Positions 36,125-47,670 of a stretch of 64,000 bases of DNA are shown here, one piece after another. Source of the stretch: Aselliscus stoliczkanus (Eukaryota; Chordata; Mammalia; Chiroptera; Hipposideridae); NCBI GenBank assembly GCA_033961575.1, contig CM066735.1, forward strand, positions 86,059,449 to 86,123,448. Reading direction: 5' to 3'. Every line of letters begins with the position of its first letter. Positions within the stretch are counted from its first letter, which is position 1. Under the pieces are notes generated by a model, which had not been told where the DNA came from, made no database searches, and saw only the letters and a program-made list of their open reading frames with translations. Position numbers and translations under genes: made by a program.

Positions 36125-36290
36125 ACTGTGCTCTGTGCTTTCTGTCATTTAAGCCTTCAACCATCCTATGAGGTCTTCATCATTATTCCCACTTTACAGA
36201 TGAGAAGTATAGACTCAGAGAAGTTGAACAACTTGTGGAAGTTTGCATGGCTTAGAAAGAACAGAGCGGTGGTCTCCACACAGGCCTGTC
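36125..36290 (-). mobile_element. MIR SINE
   Basis: TTCAACCATCCTATGAGGTC, then CCCACTTTACAGATGAGAAG and CTCAGAGAAGTTGAACAACT: MIR core in reverse. Confidence 0.85.
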
Positions 36291-36539
36291 TTTTTTCCCA
36301 TTCAGGACTCTCAACTGCCATGTTTTCAATGGAAGTCTACAATACCACCCAAGACCTTCCAAATCTTAGCACATGGATCAAGTTAGACCTCGCTGTCCTT
36401 TAGGGTAGATTTAATTGCAATCTAGTTCTTGAAAACTTGTTAATGAGCTGTTCATGCTACTGATAATAGCTTTTAATCAGAAGAATAGTTGCCCATTCAA
36501 GGGATTCCATTTTCCTGTGAGTGTAAGGGACACAGAGAT

Positions 36540-36685
36540 GGGACATCACAGAATCCTAGGAAAAGAGGGCTAACATGGACCTTAACGCATCTCATTACAA
36601 CCTCTTGGTCTGTGATGGAGAAAGCTCAAGGCCCCAAATCACTCAAAGGCACAAAATAAGTGGCAGAGTCTCTTGGGGATCCTTT
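36540..36685. repeat. Possible MIR-related ancient repeat
   Basis: CACAGAATCCTAGGAAAAGA and CACAAAATAAGTGGCAGAGT are reminiscent of an old SINE-like repeat. Diverged, low confidence. Confidence 0.3.
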
Positions 36686-36862
36686 CACCACCAATCCATT
36701 TTTTTTTAGCTTCTTAGAGCAGTAAAATGCCTGTTGTGTCCTAATCCAGGCCTCTCGGGACATGAGAAGGTACAAGTCAAGCTAGAGGGCAGCCACAGCC
36801 TGACTAGCCCCAATCCTGGATATTTTCTTCCTCCGCCTCACCTCCCTTGCTTCCTGAGTGTA

Positions 36863-36900
36863 CAAACACACAGACACACACACACGCGCGCGCACGCAGG
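36863..36900 (+). repeat. CA/CG alternating repeat
   Basis: ACACACACGCGCGCGCACGC, a short Z-DNA-prone purine-pyrimidine alternation. Confidence 0.85.
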
Positions 36901-37349
36901 AGTAGAAGGCTTGTTTCATGAGCCTGCGTGGCTGAGAACTTCACATGCTCTGGCTTCCTTTCCCATGTGCATTGGAAGTCATTTGATCTCATTTCTAGTT
37001 CCCTTGCAAGCTGCTTACACTTCTGTGGAAGACAGACTTATTTGGAATCAATTGCAGCTGCCAGTTATGGGAACCTTCGTGACACTTCTCTGTGGGACAG
37101 CCATCTGAGACTGATCCTGGTGACACCATCATGCAGTCTCCTGTCAACTTTCAACAGACATGGCCAGGAGCAGGGCATGATTGTGGAGCCCGAAAAGCCT
37201 GCCCTGCACATCTTATGTCCCCTCTGACCTAGGTGAGAGGCAGCTTCCACTGGCAGCCTGGGAACACAGGACATAAGGTCCCTCAGGCATCAGCTTTTCC
37301 TGAATTTAAGTTTCAAGAAATTTCTTCAAGTTAGGAGGAAAAAAAGGAA

Positions 37350-37520
37350 AAGGAAGAAGGAAATGAACATTGACTGCCTCTGCTGTGGGTCAGCCTGGGG
37401 CAACTCTTTGTATAAACAATCTCTTTGTAGCCTCACAAGGTACCTAGGAAATGGACATTGTTAATCTCATTTGTCAGATACGAAAATGGAGGCTCAGAAG
37501 TAATTTGCTTGTGTCTGAAG
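37350..37520 (-). mobile_element. MIR SINE
   Basis: TCTTTGTAGCCTCACAAGGT and CGAAAATGGAGGCTCAGAAG in reverse orientation. Confidence 0.75.
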
Positions 37521-37589
37521 TCAGCAGTGTCCCTGCCCTCTCTTTCTTTCTTCGTCTAAGTGACTTCCTGTGTTTTGGGCAGTAACCAC

Positions 37590-37745
37590 TCTTTTACTTT
37601 GATCGGGGCTTTAGAGTTTGCTAACACCATTATTTCTATTAATGTTAGGTGCTATTATCTCCATTTTACAGACAAGGAAACTGAGACTCAGAGAATTAAG
37701 ATTTCATTCAACAACACAGCTCTTATAAGTCAGGCAGCTAGAAGT
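37590..37745 (-). mobile_element. MIR SINE
   Basis: TATCTCCATTTTACAGACAA and GGAAACTGAGACTCAGAGAA are a well-preserved MIR core. Confidence 0.85.
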
Positions 37746-37789
37746 GGAAATCCAATCTTGTAACAGCTTTTGAGAAATCAATGCACAAG

Positions 37790-38295
37790 AAAGATTCTTC
37801 ATGAGTAGAATGCTCTATCAGCTCTTCCCTGATGCTTACCTGCCTAATGAGCTCTTATTCATCCTTCAAGTGCCCAAATCTTCATACTAAACATTTGTCA
37901 AGCACCAGTTGCTGTTACATATGATTTCACTTTGACAGATAAAAAAGCTGAGCTCTAGAGAGATTGAGAACACACCCAAGGTCACACAGCTGAACAGGTG
38001 TAGAAATGGCCTTGAACCAAGGCAGAGTAGCCCAATATAGTAGAGCCTTCACACCACGTGTGATAGCCTCTCAGATGGTGTCCTTACTGCTCTTGGATGC
38101 CTGTGCTCACTGCCCACTCTTGTTTGGCTCCCTTTGCCCTTCTCAAATATTTTCACTGATGAGAATACATTATTTCCTGGTACTTATTTATTTGTACCTT
38201 TGTCCCATTGCATTATGAAGTCCTTGAGAACAGAACCATATCTTACTTATGTTTTGGACTGCTCATATTTGACATGGTGCCTAAGATAAGAAATG
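37790..38295 (+). mobile_element. L2 3' fragment interrupted by a MIR
   Basis: CTTCCCTGATGCTTACCTGC before, and TTATGAAGTCCTTGAGAACA after, the MIR at 37895-38020 fit one L2 3' end. Nesting makes the L2 copy the older of the two. Confidence 0.55.
37895..38020 (-). mobile_element. MIR SINE nested in L2
   Basis: AGCTCTAGAGAGATTGAGAA and CCCAAGGTCACACAGCTGAA, in reverse orientation. Confidence 0.8.
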
Positions 38296-38583
38296 GTGGC
38301 ATAACCCAAAATTGAGGGTGTCCCAGGCTTCTAATAGAAGGATGTGGTGTTGAGTGTCAGGACTGCAATGTTACAGCTTTCTAGGATGTGTTTTCTGATA
38401 TAATCAACACAGCCATCCTGTTTCAACAACCTTTCCCATTGTCTTAAGTTTTTTGTTTGTTTATATGTTTGTTTTTATTTTGTGGTTCTCTGCTGAGAGC
38501 ATTAGGAAATGTAGGTTAATGTTTGTATTTATGACAATGATTGGAGTCCCTAATGGTTTTTAGCAGATGCAAACCAGGGAAGT

Positions 38584-38933
38584 TCTTATGGACTAAATGT
38601 TTGTGTACCCCCCAAATTCATATGTTGAAACCCTAGTCCCCAATATGGTAGCATTTGGGAGAAAATTAGGTCAAAATGAGGTAATGAGAGCGGAAACCTC
38701 ATGATGGAATTATTGTTTTTATAAGAAGAAAAAGAGACACCAGAGCTTCCTTTCACCACCACGAGGGCACAACAGGAAGGTGGCTGTGTACCAGCCAGGA
38801 AGAGGGCTCTCGCCAGACACCAGCACTTTGATCTTAGACCTTCCAGCCTCTAGAACTGTGAGAACTAAATGTTTGTTGTTTAAGCCATCCAGTCTCTAGT
38901 TTTTTCGTATAGCAGCCAGAGCAGACCAAGGCA
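38584..38933 (+). mobile_element. Solo LTR, MaLR-type
   Basis: Starts TTATGGACTAAATGTTTGTG, has CATATGTTGAAACCCTAG, CCTCTAGAACTGTGAGAACT, TTGTTTAAGCCATCCAGTCT and ends GCAGACCAAGGCA. The polyadenylation region is mutated (AACTAAATG). Same general class as the LTR at 43.95 kb. Confidence 0.8.
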
Positions 38934-40081
38934 GATGTCATCATTTTCCAATGTAATGTGTAGGACAGTCCTACACAAATACTAATTTTTCTACCCAAAT
39001 GCCAAAAGAACTCCTATTGTAAACACTGGTTGTTGAATCTATATACTTATATTTGAACTTGGGGGATGGTCCCAAAGTTCAGAGTATCCGGTAAAGCTGA
39101 AATTCTTTAGTGCTTATAGATGGATTCTGAAAACTCCGAAGTTCTATGAGAAAGTAAAAGATAGGTAAGGGCAGCCTGAGATGGAGGCCAAGGTCACAAC
39201 ATCCTGCTTAGTAAAGTTCTTCTTTACTATCCTCTCAAATAGGATGGACACAGACTTGTGCTGGGAAGGTGCTGATGTTAAAAGGTCATGCAGTACTAGC
39301 TTGGGGAAGGTGATTCTTTGGGTTTATATAAGTTGCATTCCAAAAGAAATACCTCAGAGATAAAATCGATGCTCCATATTGTCAATGCCCCGTATATCTC
39401 ATTAGTGTCTCAAGGATACTAAAATCTTCTTAATTATAGTTAGCCACATTTGTCTTCTTCAAGAGATCTGGGATCTCAATGTACAATAATTCAAGTACTG
39501 AAAAGAGGGTCCTTGCAATGGTAACAAAATGTCTATGAAGTGACTAGATATTTGAATGGAGGGAGGCCAGAATCCGTGCCAGGGAACGTAGTTAAGCCTG
39601 ATGGAATCTCCCAGGCCACCCTGGGTTTGTGAACGCTGTGGACCTCACTGGACAGGAGACATTTTGATTCACTTGTGCTTTAGAGCAAGGGAAGAGAGAA
39701 ACCCCCTTTTTCAGACTTGTCCCCTCCTTTGGCGATCCAATGCATTACTGGTAACGGAGAAAATTCACTGAAATGTGCCCCATAGGAATAGTGATCCTCA
39801 CTGATAGCCTCATAGTGAAACAATGCCAGCTCCTCCACCCTTGTTTCTCATCCCCACCCCTAAACATATTTCCTGTTATTTACAAACCTAAAGAGACTAA
39901 AGAAAGGGGCACATAGCAATGGAAGTTTCTTTACACTTGCTCTCACCATGCGTACCTTGGAGAAAGTACAAGCTTTCTAAGGTAAGAAGAGGAGAAAAGA
40001 GTCCACAAATTATACCATGTTTGATAGACAAGTCCACATCCTGTCTGTCACATCTGCCATCATCATTCCTGATAAAATTTT
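38934..40081. other. No assignable feature
   Basis: Short frames only; no recognised repeat. Confidence 0.4.
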
Positions 40082-40096
40082 AGTTCATTATTTTTT

Positions 40097-40205
40097 ATTT
40101 TTTTATTTTTTTGAGGGCAGTGTCACTGGCCCTCAGATGTGGGACCGAACCGGGGCCTCTGGCTTCCCAAGCCAGCGCTTAACCACCGCGCCACTCTGCC
40201 GGCCC
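40097..40205 (-). mobile_element. tRNA-derived SINE, short form
   Basis: Reverse-oriented head ending CGCCACTCTGCCGGCCC with a (TTTTA)-type tail. AGTTCATTATTTTTT at 40082-40096 and 40206-40220 is a perfect 15-bp target-site duplication. Confidence 0.93.
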
Positions 40206-40353
40206 AGTTCATTATTTTTTTCCCCTAAATATCAATAGTAGTTTTAAGTCTCCCAGCATCATATCAAGTTTATTTTGGAAAGGCTGAGCTCTCCTCAGAG
40301 ACTTGGAGCAAAACATAATTAAAAGTCCTTATCAATTTTTACATCATCTTGTC

Positions 40354-40977
40354 CTAGTTTGACATCATGGTCTTGGTGAAGGCAGACATGGCAGTAAGTA
40401 ACTCGTTTCTTTTGAGAGAGAATAATGTGGGACTAGGAAATTGCAGAGGAAGAAGCTTAAAGAACCATCTGTCCTGTGGCCTCTGAATTCTCAAAGCTCG
40501 GTGGATTTCTAAGAGAGGGGAGAGGCAACTTAGTACTTTTATGGGATGCCTGTGCCTATGGAGAGGGGTATGAATGAGACTAGTTATGCTGTAAAATAGC
40601 CACGTCGTTTCTTGCCACCTTTTTCTGCTTCCAGCCCATATACACTTCATGTGTTTCTTGGCTTCCTCGTTCAGATGAAGTACCAACGTCCAAGTGAGCT
40701 GAGGGTGTAGTTTTAAAAGCTGCCCTTTGAGAGAGGGGCGGTGGCCGAGCCCACAGGAAATGAAGAAAACTGATAGGCTAAACCTTTGAGCTCTGCACTG
40801 AGGCCTGGAATTAGGACACTTGTTCTCGAGGACAAGAACTACTTTGTAAAGAATAACCAATGTACTTGCAGCCCAGAAGGCTCTGTGCTTAAGCAAAGCC
40901 AAGACCCGAAACTCATTTTTCCATAAACAAGCCTCAGCCTCAGACATAACTCTCTTTAGACTCTTGGATGACTTCAT
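40354..40977 (-). other. 207-codon open frame, coding unproven
   Basis: An uninterrupted minus-strand frame starting MKSSKSLKRVMSEAEACLWK, with A at -3 of the start codon. It has some basic stretches and one hydrophobic segment but no domain I recognise, and it lies outside any repeat I can name. Length is unusual for chance in DNA of this composition, yet mammalian single-exon chance frames of this size do occur over long windows. Confidence 0.12.
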
Positions 40978-41805
40978 TTACTCGGCATGCCAGAGGGTCC
41001 AGATGTCTGACTCTCTCGGCCCCATTTGCTGAGGAAGCTGATCTTGTCCTTTGATTTGGTATTTGCAGAAATGTCATTTATCAAAGTTTTTCGCCAAGGT
41101 CACCTATCCATAATTTGTCTCTTAGAACCCTGAGATCATCTCCACCCTGCCATAGTCATACATACTTTCTTCCTGAAGAACTCAGGCCTCTGATTTCTTC
41201 TCCCAGAGTGGCTTTTCCTTTAATAAAGACCGATTACAGCCCATTTGGTCTCTTGGATATTTCCATGCATACATGGCTTGGCATTTTTATGACTTGTTAT
41301 TTTAAAAAAATAAGGAAAAGACTTACTGTCTTTATTGTAATCTTTTTAATGTAAGATAATTCCAATGACAAACAGCAGTAAAACCAGCGTATTTGCCTGC
41401 CAAACATGATTCAAGTTTGACGGCCATTTCTCGCCTCTCTTTGCTGTTTGAGAGAAAGTAGGGTGGTCAGGAGAAAAGCCAGATCTGAGAAGAAAGGGCT
41501 TCATTAAATTCAAGAAGTGGGACTGAGGCAAAACAGGCGGGAGAAAACAAGATACTTCTCTAAATTTTTATGTGGCTCAGCTTTTTTTTTTTTTGAGGTG
41601 GTTTCAGACAGATGGCAGAGGTTAGTTTCATTTTCCTGTCAGCTGTCAGCCACTGAGACAATTGTGAATTCCCATCTTGATGGTGGTCTGTTAGGTTTTC
41701 TGTAATGCTGGGCACCACATCTCCTAAAATTTCCAGGTCACCCTGATTTCAGCTGCTCCTCTGTCCCATTGCTTCTATAAATACTTGGACTGTTTCACGC
41801 TTCAA
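40978..41805. other. No assignable feature
   Basis: Includes a 12-base T run near 41582; nothing else recognised. Confidence 0.4.
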
Positions 41806-42235
41806 GTTTTATTCAATTTTGATTTTTTATGAAAGCATAACATGCATACAATGAAGTACACAAAACCTTAAGTGTATATCTTGAGATCTTCACATATGGA
41901 CACACATACACAGACAGGTCATTTCTAGCACCAAGGACGTTCCCTTGTACCTGTGCCAGACCCAGAAACAGCCATACTTCTGACTTTCATCATCATCATT
42001 TGCTTTGTCTATTGCTCAACTCTATATAAATCAAACTATGCAATGTAGAATCTTTTGGATCTGGCTTCTTTTATTCAACATAATGCCTGTGAGATTCATC
42101 CATTTTGTTGTATGTAGCAGTAGCCTGTCCTTTTTACTTCTGTGTAGTATTCTAATTTATAAATATACCATGACTTTTGATGGTGGAAAAGTTGGTCAAC
42201 ATACCTTCAGGTTCTTAGACACCATCAAAGAGTAG
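41806..42235 (-). mobile_element. Ancient L1 3' region
   Basis: In complement: CATAACATGCATACAATGAA, TCAAACTATGCAATGTAGAA, CCTGTGAGATTCATCCATTT and TAGTATTCTAATTTATAAAT follow the old L1M/HAL1 3' pattern. Heavily decayed. Confidence 0.65.
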
Positions 42236-42264
42236 GGCAATAAGAACAGGGCCTTTCAAATCTG

Positions 42265-42390
42265 ATACAGGGTTGAAATACTCATTGACTCTGCCACATT
42301 TTAACATTATGCCCCCAGGCAATTTACTTAATTTATCTGAGCTTGTCTTACATATCAGGGTATATTTAATATGTGCTATTTATAGAGAGA
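42265..42390 (+). mobile_element. MIR SINE, diverged
   Basis: AGGCAATTTACTTAATTTAT then CTGAGCTTGTCTTACATATC matches a MIR core loosely. Confidence 0.5.
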
Positions 42391-43227
42391 AGAAACCAGA
42401 ATGAGGTTCTGGGGTTTGGTTCCAAGGATAAGGGCCCCAAAGATTTCTTATTTCCAGAGACACATACTAATTTTTCAATGTTCATCCAACAAATGACTGT
42501 GAAGTATCTGTAACATTCCAGTCACCGTTCTAGCAGTGGATCAGGCAGATAATTTGTCCTCATGACTATTAGGGGAGATGGATACACTAGGGGAGGGAAA
42601 GAAGTAAACGAACACAATACTATTGATGTCAATAAATATTGATATAGAAACTAAAGTAGCAAAAGGAGACAGTGGGTGTTATTTTAGATCAGGAGGCCTG
42701 GGAAGACCACATGGAGGAAGTCATATTGAAGTAGAGAGCTAAACAATGTGTGGGATTCCTTTATCTAAGTGTCTGGGGAAAGAGACTTCCAGGCAGAAAG
42801 AAATGCAAGTATAATGGCCATGAGGCAGGAATGAGTTTGGAATAAATGAATAAGAGCAAATTACCCCAAGTGCCTATAGTCTAGGGAGTGGGTAGGCAGT
42901 AGGGAGAGCAAAATTGGTTGAGATTAGAAAGGCAGGCAGGGACCAGACCTTGTGAACCTTACCCACTCATTGTCAGTGTCAGAAGCTTCCATATACACAT
43001 TGTTGTCTGCTGGGGGTTAAATGATTTCTCCAGGATCACTTAGAACCAGAATTGAACAAGAATCCAAGTCTTTTATTTTGATGTTTCCCATGTTACCTAA
43101 CTGTAAATAATATATCTCAACTCCATGGCTAAGGCAGGGAAAATAAATGATTGAATGTGAATGATATTTGGCAGTATCCATCTTAATTATTTCTGAGGCT
43201 TATATTGGCATGGCTTGTTATATATAC
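42391..43227. other. No assignable feature
   Basis: No frames or named repeats recognised. Confidence 0.4.
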
Positions 43228-43548
43228 CAGGAGTAGCAAACTAGATCTGGCCTGCTACCTGGTTTTGTAAAGTCCACAAGCTAAAATAGTTTTTACATAT
43301 TTAAATAGTTGAAAAACTATCAAAAGAGGAATAATATTTTAGGATATGTAAAATTATATACAATTCAAGCTTGTGTCTATACATGGAGTTTATTGGAATA
43401 CAGCTATGCTCATGTATTTATATATTTTCTATGGCTGCTTTAGGTGCAGTGGTGGTAGAGTTGAATAGTTGTGGCAGAGACTGTATGGCCCCATAAGTCT
43501 AAAATGTTGATTACCTGGCCCTTTATAAAAGTTTCCTGAATCTTTTTC
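43228..43548 (+). mobile_element. hAT-type nonautonomous element, long version
   Basis: GGAGTAGCAAACTAGATCTG, TTTATTGGAATACAGCTATG, GTAGAGTTGAATAGTTGTGG and ATTACCTGGCCCTTTATAAA: same family as at 1.0, 9.9 and 32.7 kb, with roughly 90 extra AT-rich bases near 43285-43370. Confidence 0.75.
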
Positions 43549-43950
43549 TGTGGTATAAAGACAGCTCAATAATGGAAATATCTACCCACAAAAATATCCA
43601 ACTTTAAGAAATAACATTTTGGGGAACAGCTTCAAGACAAATAAGTTGCAAAATATACTCCTAGATAATCAAATTGACTTGTGTAGATTTGTTAGCTGGA
43701 AGCAAAATAAATATTTTAATTTTAAAATATTTGATCTGCATCTACATGCTTTCTCTATATTAGATAACAGGACTAGACTCTTATGGTTTATTAAGCCTAC
43801 TACTCATATATGATAAAAAAAAAAATTCCCATTAGACTTTATAATTGTGCTTGTCTTTTTCTTTTCTATAAGAATGGTATTTACTAACGTCATGGATCTC
43901 AACCATTGAGAAAGAATAAGCATGAGTGGATAATGAGGGAGAAAAGAGGA
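43549..43950. other. No assignable feature
   Basis: AT-rich, nothing recognised. Confidence 0.4.
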
Positions 43951-44469
43951 TGTAATGGACTGAATGTTTGTGTCCCTTTCAAATTCATAAGTTGAATCCT
44001 AAGATCCAGTGGGATGGTATTAGGATGGGGGGCCTTTAGGAGGCATTCAGGTTTAGATGAGGTCACAGGGTTGGAGCCCCATGATGATTAGTGTCTTCAT
44101 AAGAAGAGATCAGTGCTCTCTCTCTCTTTCTCTTTCTGCCAAGTGAGGATACAGTGAGAAAACAGCCATCTGCAAGTCAGGAAGAGGACTCCTACCAAGA
44201 ACCAAATTTACTGGTTCTTCATCTTGGGCTTCCAAGATGAAAAAAAAATTCTGTTGTTTAAGCAACCCAATGTATGGTACAGTAATACCTTGGTTTGCAA
44301 GCATAATTTATTCTGGAGACAAACTACCCGTATTGCAAGACATCGCTCGTTTACCAAATTAAAATGTATTAGAAATGTTTGCTCATCTTGGGGAACACAC
44401 ACAAACCACATTACTTGCAATCCAAGGTATTATTGTATTTTGTTATGGTAGCCTGAGCAGACTTAGACA
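43951..44469 (+). mobile_element. Solo LTR, MaLR-type, carrying a Tigger-like insertion
   Basis: Begins TGTAATGGACTGAATGTTTG and ends GCAGACTTAGACA (TG...CA). GAGGA before and GAGGG after are a 5-bp target-site duplication with one mismatch. The LTR is split at TGTATGG/TTTTGTTATGG by the element listed next. No internal retroviral genes adjoin it. Confidence 0.87.
44280..44435. mobile_element. Tigger/pogo-like nonautonomous element
   Basis: Starts CAGTAATACCTTGGTTTGCA and its right end complement reads CAATAATACCTTGGATTGCA. TA flanks both sides (44278-44279 and 44436-44437). At 156 bp it is too short for a transposase. A second copy of this family lies at 58878. Confidence 0.88.
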
Positions 44470-44580
44470 GAGGGAGGGTAGTAGAAAAAAGATAAAAAGA
44501 AATCACATTCCTATTTAACCCATTGGTGATTGTTTCTTATCTAACAAGAGACTTATCATCAACCCTGACTTTTGGATAGT

Positions 44581-44802
44581 TTTTTTTTTTAAGATTTTAT
44601 TGGGGAATTGGGGGAGGTGGACAGCATTGGGGAATCTGGGCAGGGGAAACAGACAAGTTGCTGTCTTTTTGTTCTTCAGTCTAGTTGTGGAGGACATTGC
44701 TTCACTGGCCCATTTTGGTATTATCATTGCGCTCTTCCCGGCTGAGGCAGTTGCTTGCTGGCCATTGGAAGGCCGCACATGGCAGCTCATGGCAGCTCAC
44801 GT
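44581..44802 (-). mobile_element. tRNA-derived SINE, long form, 5'-truncated
   Basis: Reverse orientation: T tract, AAGATTTTATTGGGGAATTG and part of the body, but the tRNA head with both Pol III boxes is absent. GGATAGT at 44574-44580 and 44803-44809 is a 7-bp target-site duplication, so truncation arose at insertion. Confidence 0.85.
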
Positions 44803-44929
44803 GGATAGTATTAATACATAGGTTTTATATAAACATTACCGCTTTAAGTTCATGCTGACTTCCTAGGGTTTATCCTCTTACTTGCATCTATTAAATAAAG
44901 GTCAGTAAATCCTGAGAACCAGCTCTGAC

Positions 44930-44962
44930 ATATTTCTGACAGATATTTCTGACAGATATCAC
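44930..44962. repeat. Short tandem repeat, about 16-bp unit
   Basis: ATATTTCTGACAG is repeated twice in a row. Confidence 0.8.
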
Positions 44963-45087
44963 TCCAAGATAATAAAGAGTATGACAAAAGTATCCTCATC
45001 AATAGAAAAAGATAGAAACTAATTTACTGAGAGCCTGAACTGGGTGTACTTTTTTCATACACTATCTCTAGTCATTAACAACATTGT

Positions 45088-45362
45088 CGTCATGTGTCGC
45101 TTAATGATGGGTATGTGTTCTGAGAAATGTGCAGTTAGGTGATTTCATCAGTGTACGAACATCCCAGAGTGCACTTACATAAAACTAGATGGTCTAGCCT
45201 ACTGCACACCTAGGCTGTGTGGTATAGACTATGCTCCTAGGCTACAGCATGGTACTGCACTGAATACTGTAGTCAGCTGTAACACATCGTAAGTAGATAT
45301 GTATCTGAACACATCTAAACATAGAAAAGGTACAGTAAAAATACAGCATAAAAGATAAAATG
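45088..45362. mobile_element. MER2-type (Tigger1-derived) element
   Basis: GTCATGTGTCGCTTAATGAT at the left, then CTAGATGGTCTAGCCTACTG, CACACCTAGGCTGTGTGGTA and ATAGAAAAGGTACAGTAAAA, in the order of MER2. Missing its right terminal repeat. Confidence 0.9.
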
Positions 45363-45439
45363 TTTATGTGTGCCTTCCTGTTGTGGGGGCAGGGGGAGGG
45401 CTGTAGAGGTTGGCTACTTGGAAGTGACAGTAGACCTCA

Positions 45440-45650
45440 GGAGAAGGGAGGGGGAAAGGAGAGAAGGGGAGAGAAAGGGAGAGCAGAGATCCAAAAAGAT
45501 ACAGTGAGATAAAGCTTGAGATAAGAAATAAAAGGAAGAGGAAGAGGAGGAGGAGGGAGAGGAAGGAGAGAGAGAGAGGAAAGAGAGGGAGGGAGGCAGG
45601 GAGGAAAGAAAGTAGGGAGGTGGTTGGGAGGAAATAAAGAGAAGTGGAGG
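45440..45650 (+). repeat. Purine-rich GA tract
   Basis: About 210 bases of GGAGA-type sequence with few pyrimidines. Minus-strand open frames across it are composition artefacts. Confidence 0.92.
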
Positions 45651-45687
45651 AATGGGAAATGAGTTTGTTCGCAGGAGTGCAAGTACC

Positions 45688-45750
45688 CGTGTGCGTGCGT
45701 GTGTGTGTGTGTGTGCGTGTGCGTGTGTGTGTGCGCGCGTATGTGTGTGC
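45688..45750 (+). repeat. (TG)/(CG) alternating repeat
   Basis: GTGTGTGCGTGTGCGTGTGT followed by GCGCGCG: strictly alternating purine-pyrimidine, including CG steps. Confidence 0.93.
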
Positions 45751-45999
45751 ATGAATGCAGGGGTGGGCACAAGGTTCCCTCCTCTCCATCTTGCTCCTCT
45801 CTCTTTCTCATCAACCCAGGGCACCAGCCCCTGTGAACTCATAGCAGGTGATCACCTATTTAAACCACCCAGAGCTAGCAGGGAATTCAACATCTCAGTT
45901 GGTCCAGCCTTTTCTTTCAATATCTCAAACAAACTTTTTGCTTATAATCCATAATCTTATAGGACCACCATTGTATATGCCTCCTGTCATTGGCCAACA

Positions 46000-46150
46000 C
46001 ATCGGTAGGCAGCACTGTATAAGGTAGGTGCCATTATTATTCTCATTTTACACCAAATGAAACTGAGGCTTGGCTACATTAGATAAGTGTTGCCCAAAGT
46101 CACATAACTAGTAAGTGGTGGAACTGAACTTGTCAGCTCTCTCTTATGAC
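46000..46150 (-). mobile_element. MIR SINE
   Basis: TTATTATTCTCATTTTACAC and CAAAGTCACATAACTAGTAA, reverse orientation. Confidence 0.8.
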
Positions 46151-47499
46151 AAAGTCTCTACTCTTTAAAATGAGAGATGTCACCTTCTAGCAGCCCCTTG
46201 GGCCTCAAGAAAATCTCTTCACTGTAAGTGACAGGGAAGAGAAAAGACTTCTCATCTGCTGCAAGAAAGAAAGACTAAAAAACTTTAGACTGAGGGCAAG
46301 AAATCCCCTATAACAACTTTATTTTAGGACAATAGAAAGTCCCTCCTCTGTTAGAAATACTAATGGGTCAAAAGAGTCATCCGGTGAGATGCCTGTGGTG
46401 GTGGCTCCAGTTGGAGAAGTCATGGACAGGCTTATATTTTCCCCAAATTTTCTCCACTACTTGGCCCCTCGCTGCTATGGGGGTACCAACTCGGTGCACT
46501 TTGGAGTCTCTCATACAATGAAAAGTCAGTGTAAAAGGACTCTTTTCTGATTTTATTTTATTCACCTTCTTTAGGGCACAGAATATAAAAAAGTGGCTTA
46601 TTCCCAAAGCACTGCCATATCCTTCTTCATAAGACACTGGAAAATCAATCTGCTTTTGTGATTGAGTTTGCTTAACTAGAGAGTAGAGTGTTTTAAGTGT
46701 TTCTTTGTTTGTTCTGTTTTTTTGTTTTGTTTTGTTTTGTTTTTATCTTCCCCCTTCACTCCTGACCCTGGTAATAATTTTCACCTGTTTTGAATTTGTT
46801 GTTGAGCACCTATTAAATGCATGGCATTCTGCTGTGCATTGCTAAAAACATGGATGTGAATGAAAAAACAGCCACCCCCCACCCTCCAACCCCATTCAAG
46901 AGTTTACAGTGTAATGAAATAATCTGGCCACAGTGTTAACCTCTTACCAATGTCCTCTCTTCTTCTTAAACTTAGTACCCATCTTGAATCTTCCGCCTAG
47001 CTTCCCAGGTTGGATAAGTTACTGCATTAATCACTGAACTTGGAATTCATCTGTCAAATATAGCAGAGACCTAGAAATTACTTACAGATAACAGTGTCTG
47101 CCTGGCTCCAAAGTTTGATGGGGCTTTTTCCTTTCTCTGTATATAACTTACTTTAGCTAGTGATTTACTCTGTAGTCAGATGGGCCATTTGATAGTGATT
47201 TGCTCAGAATGTACTGTCTCAGTGATCCATTGTGGGCCTAATAAGAGCCTCAGATTCTCGTCCCACCTCTACATCTGGTGAAGTAGAGGTTGGGCAGGAA
47301 TTGCTCTTTAAATGAAAGAATTTTGAATAATCACCTGATTTTGTATAAATGTGTCTTAGGAGACACTTCACTACTGGAGCATCTGAAGGGCAAGACTATA
47401 TTCCTTCCATTAAGAAGTTCACATGCCCTCATTTTCACAAAGGGATAGCAGTTTATTAAGGGGATAAATGTCAGCATTGAAGAAATTCTGACTAGGGTT
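46151..47499. other. No assignable feature
   Basis: Contains a TTTTG run near 46715; otherwise nothing recognised. Confidence 0.4.
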
Positions 47500-47670
47500 T
47501 TAATGATAGCATTTATTACTGTGTCACTTTGGACAAGGCACTTAAGTTCCCTAAGTCTAAAATACCTCGTTTAAAATGGACGTATATGGAAAGTAACTAT
47601 TTTATAGAATCGCCCTGAGCTGACATGATATTTTATGTGCTTGGCGTGAAGTGTTCACTAAATGTTGCCT
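47500..47670 (+). mobile_element. MIR SINE
   Basis: GTGTCACTTTGGACAAGGCA, then CACTTAAGTTCCCTAAGTC and GTGCTTGGCGTGAAGTGTTC, in MIR order. Confidence 0.7.

Noticed and set aside
45364..45842. Three overlapping minus-strand frames of 125-142 codons
   Set aside because: They are read from the purine tract and the TG/CG repeat, giving serine, proline and histidine-threonine runs; open in all three frames, as expected for low-complexity DNA.
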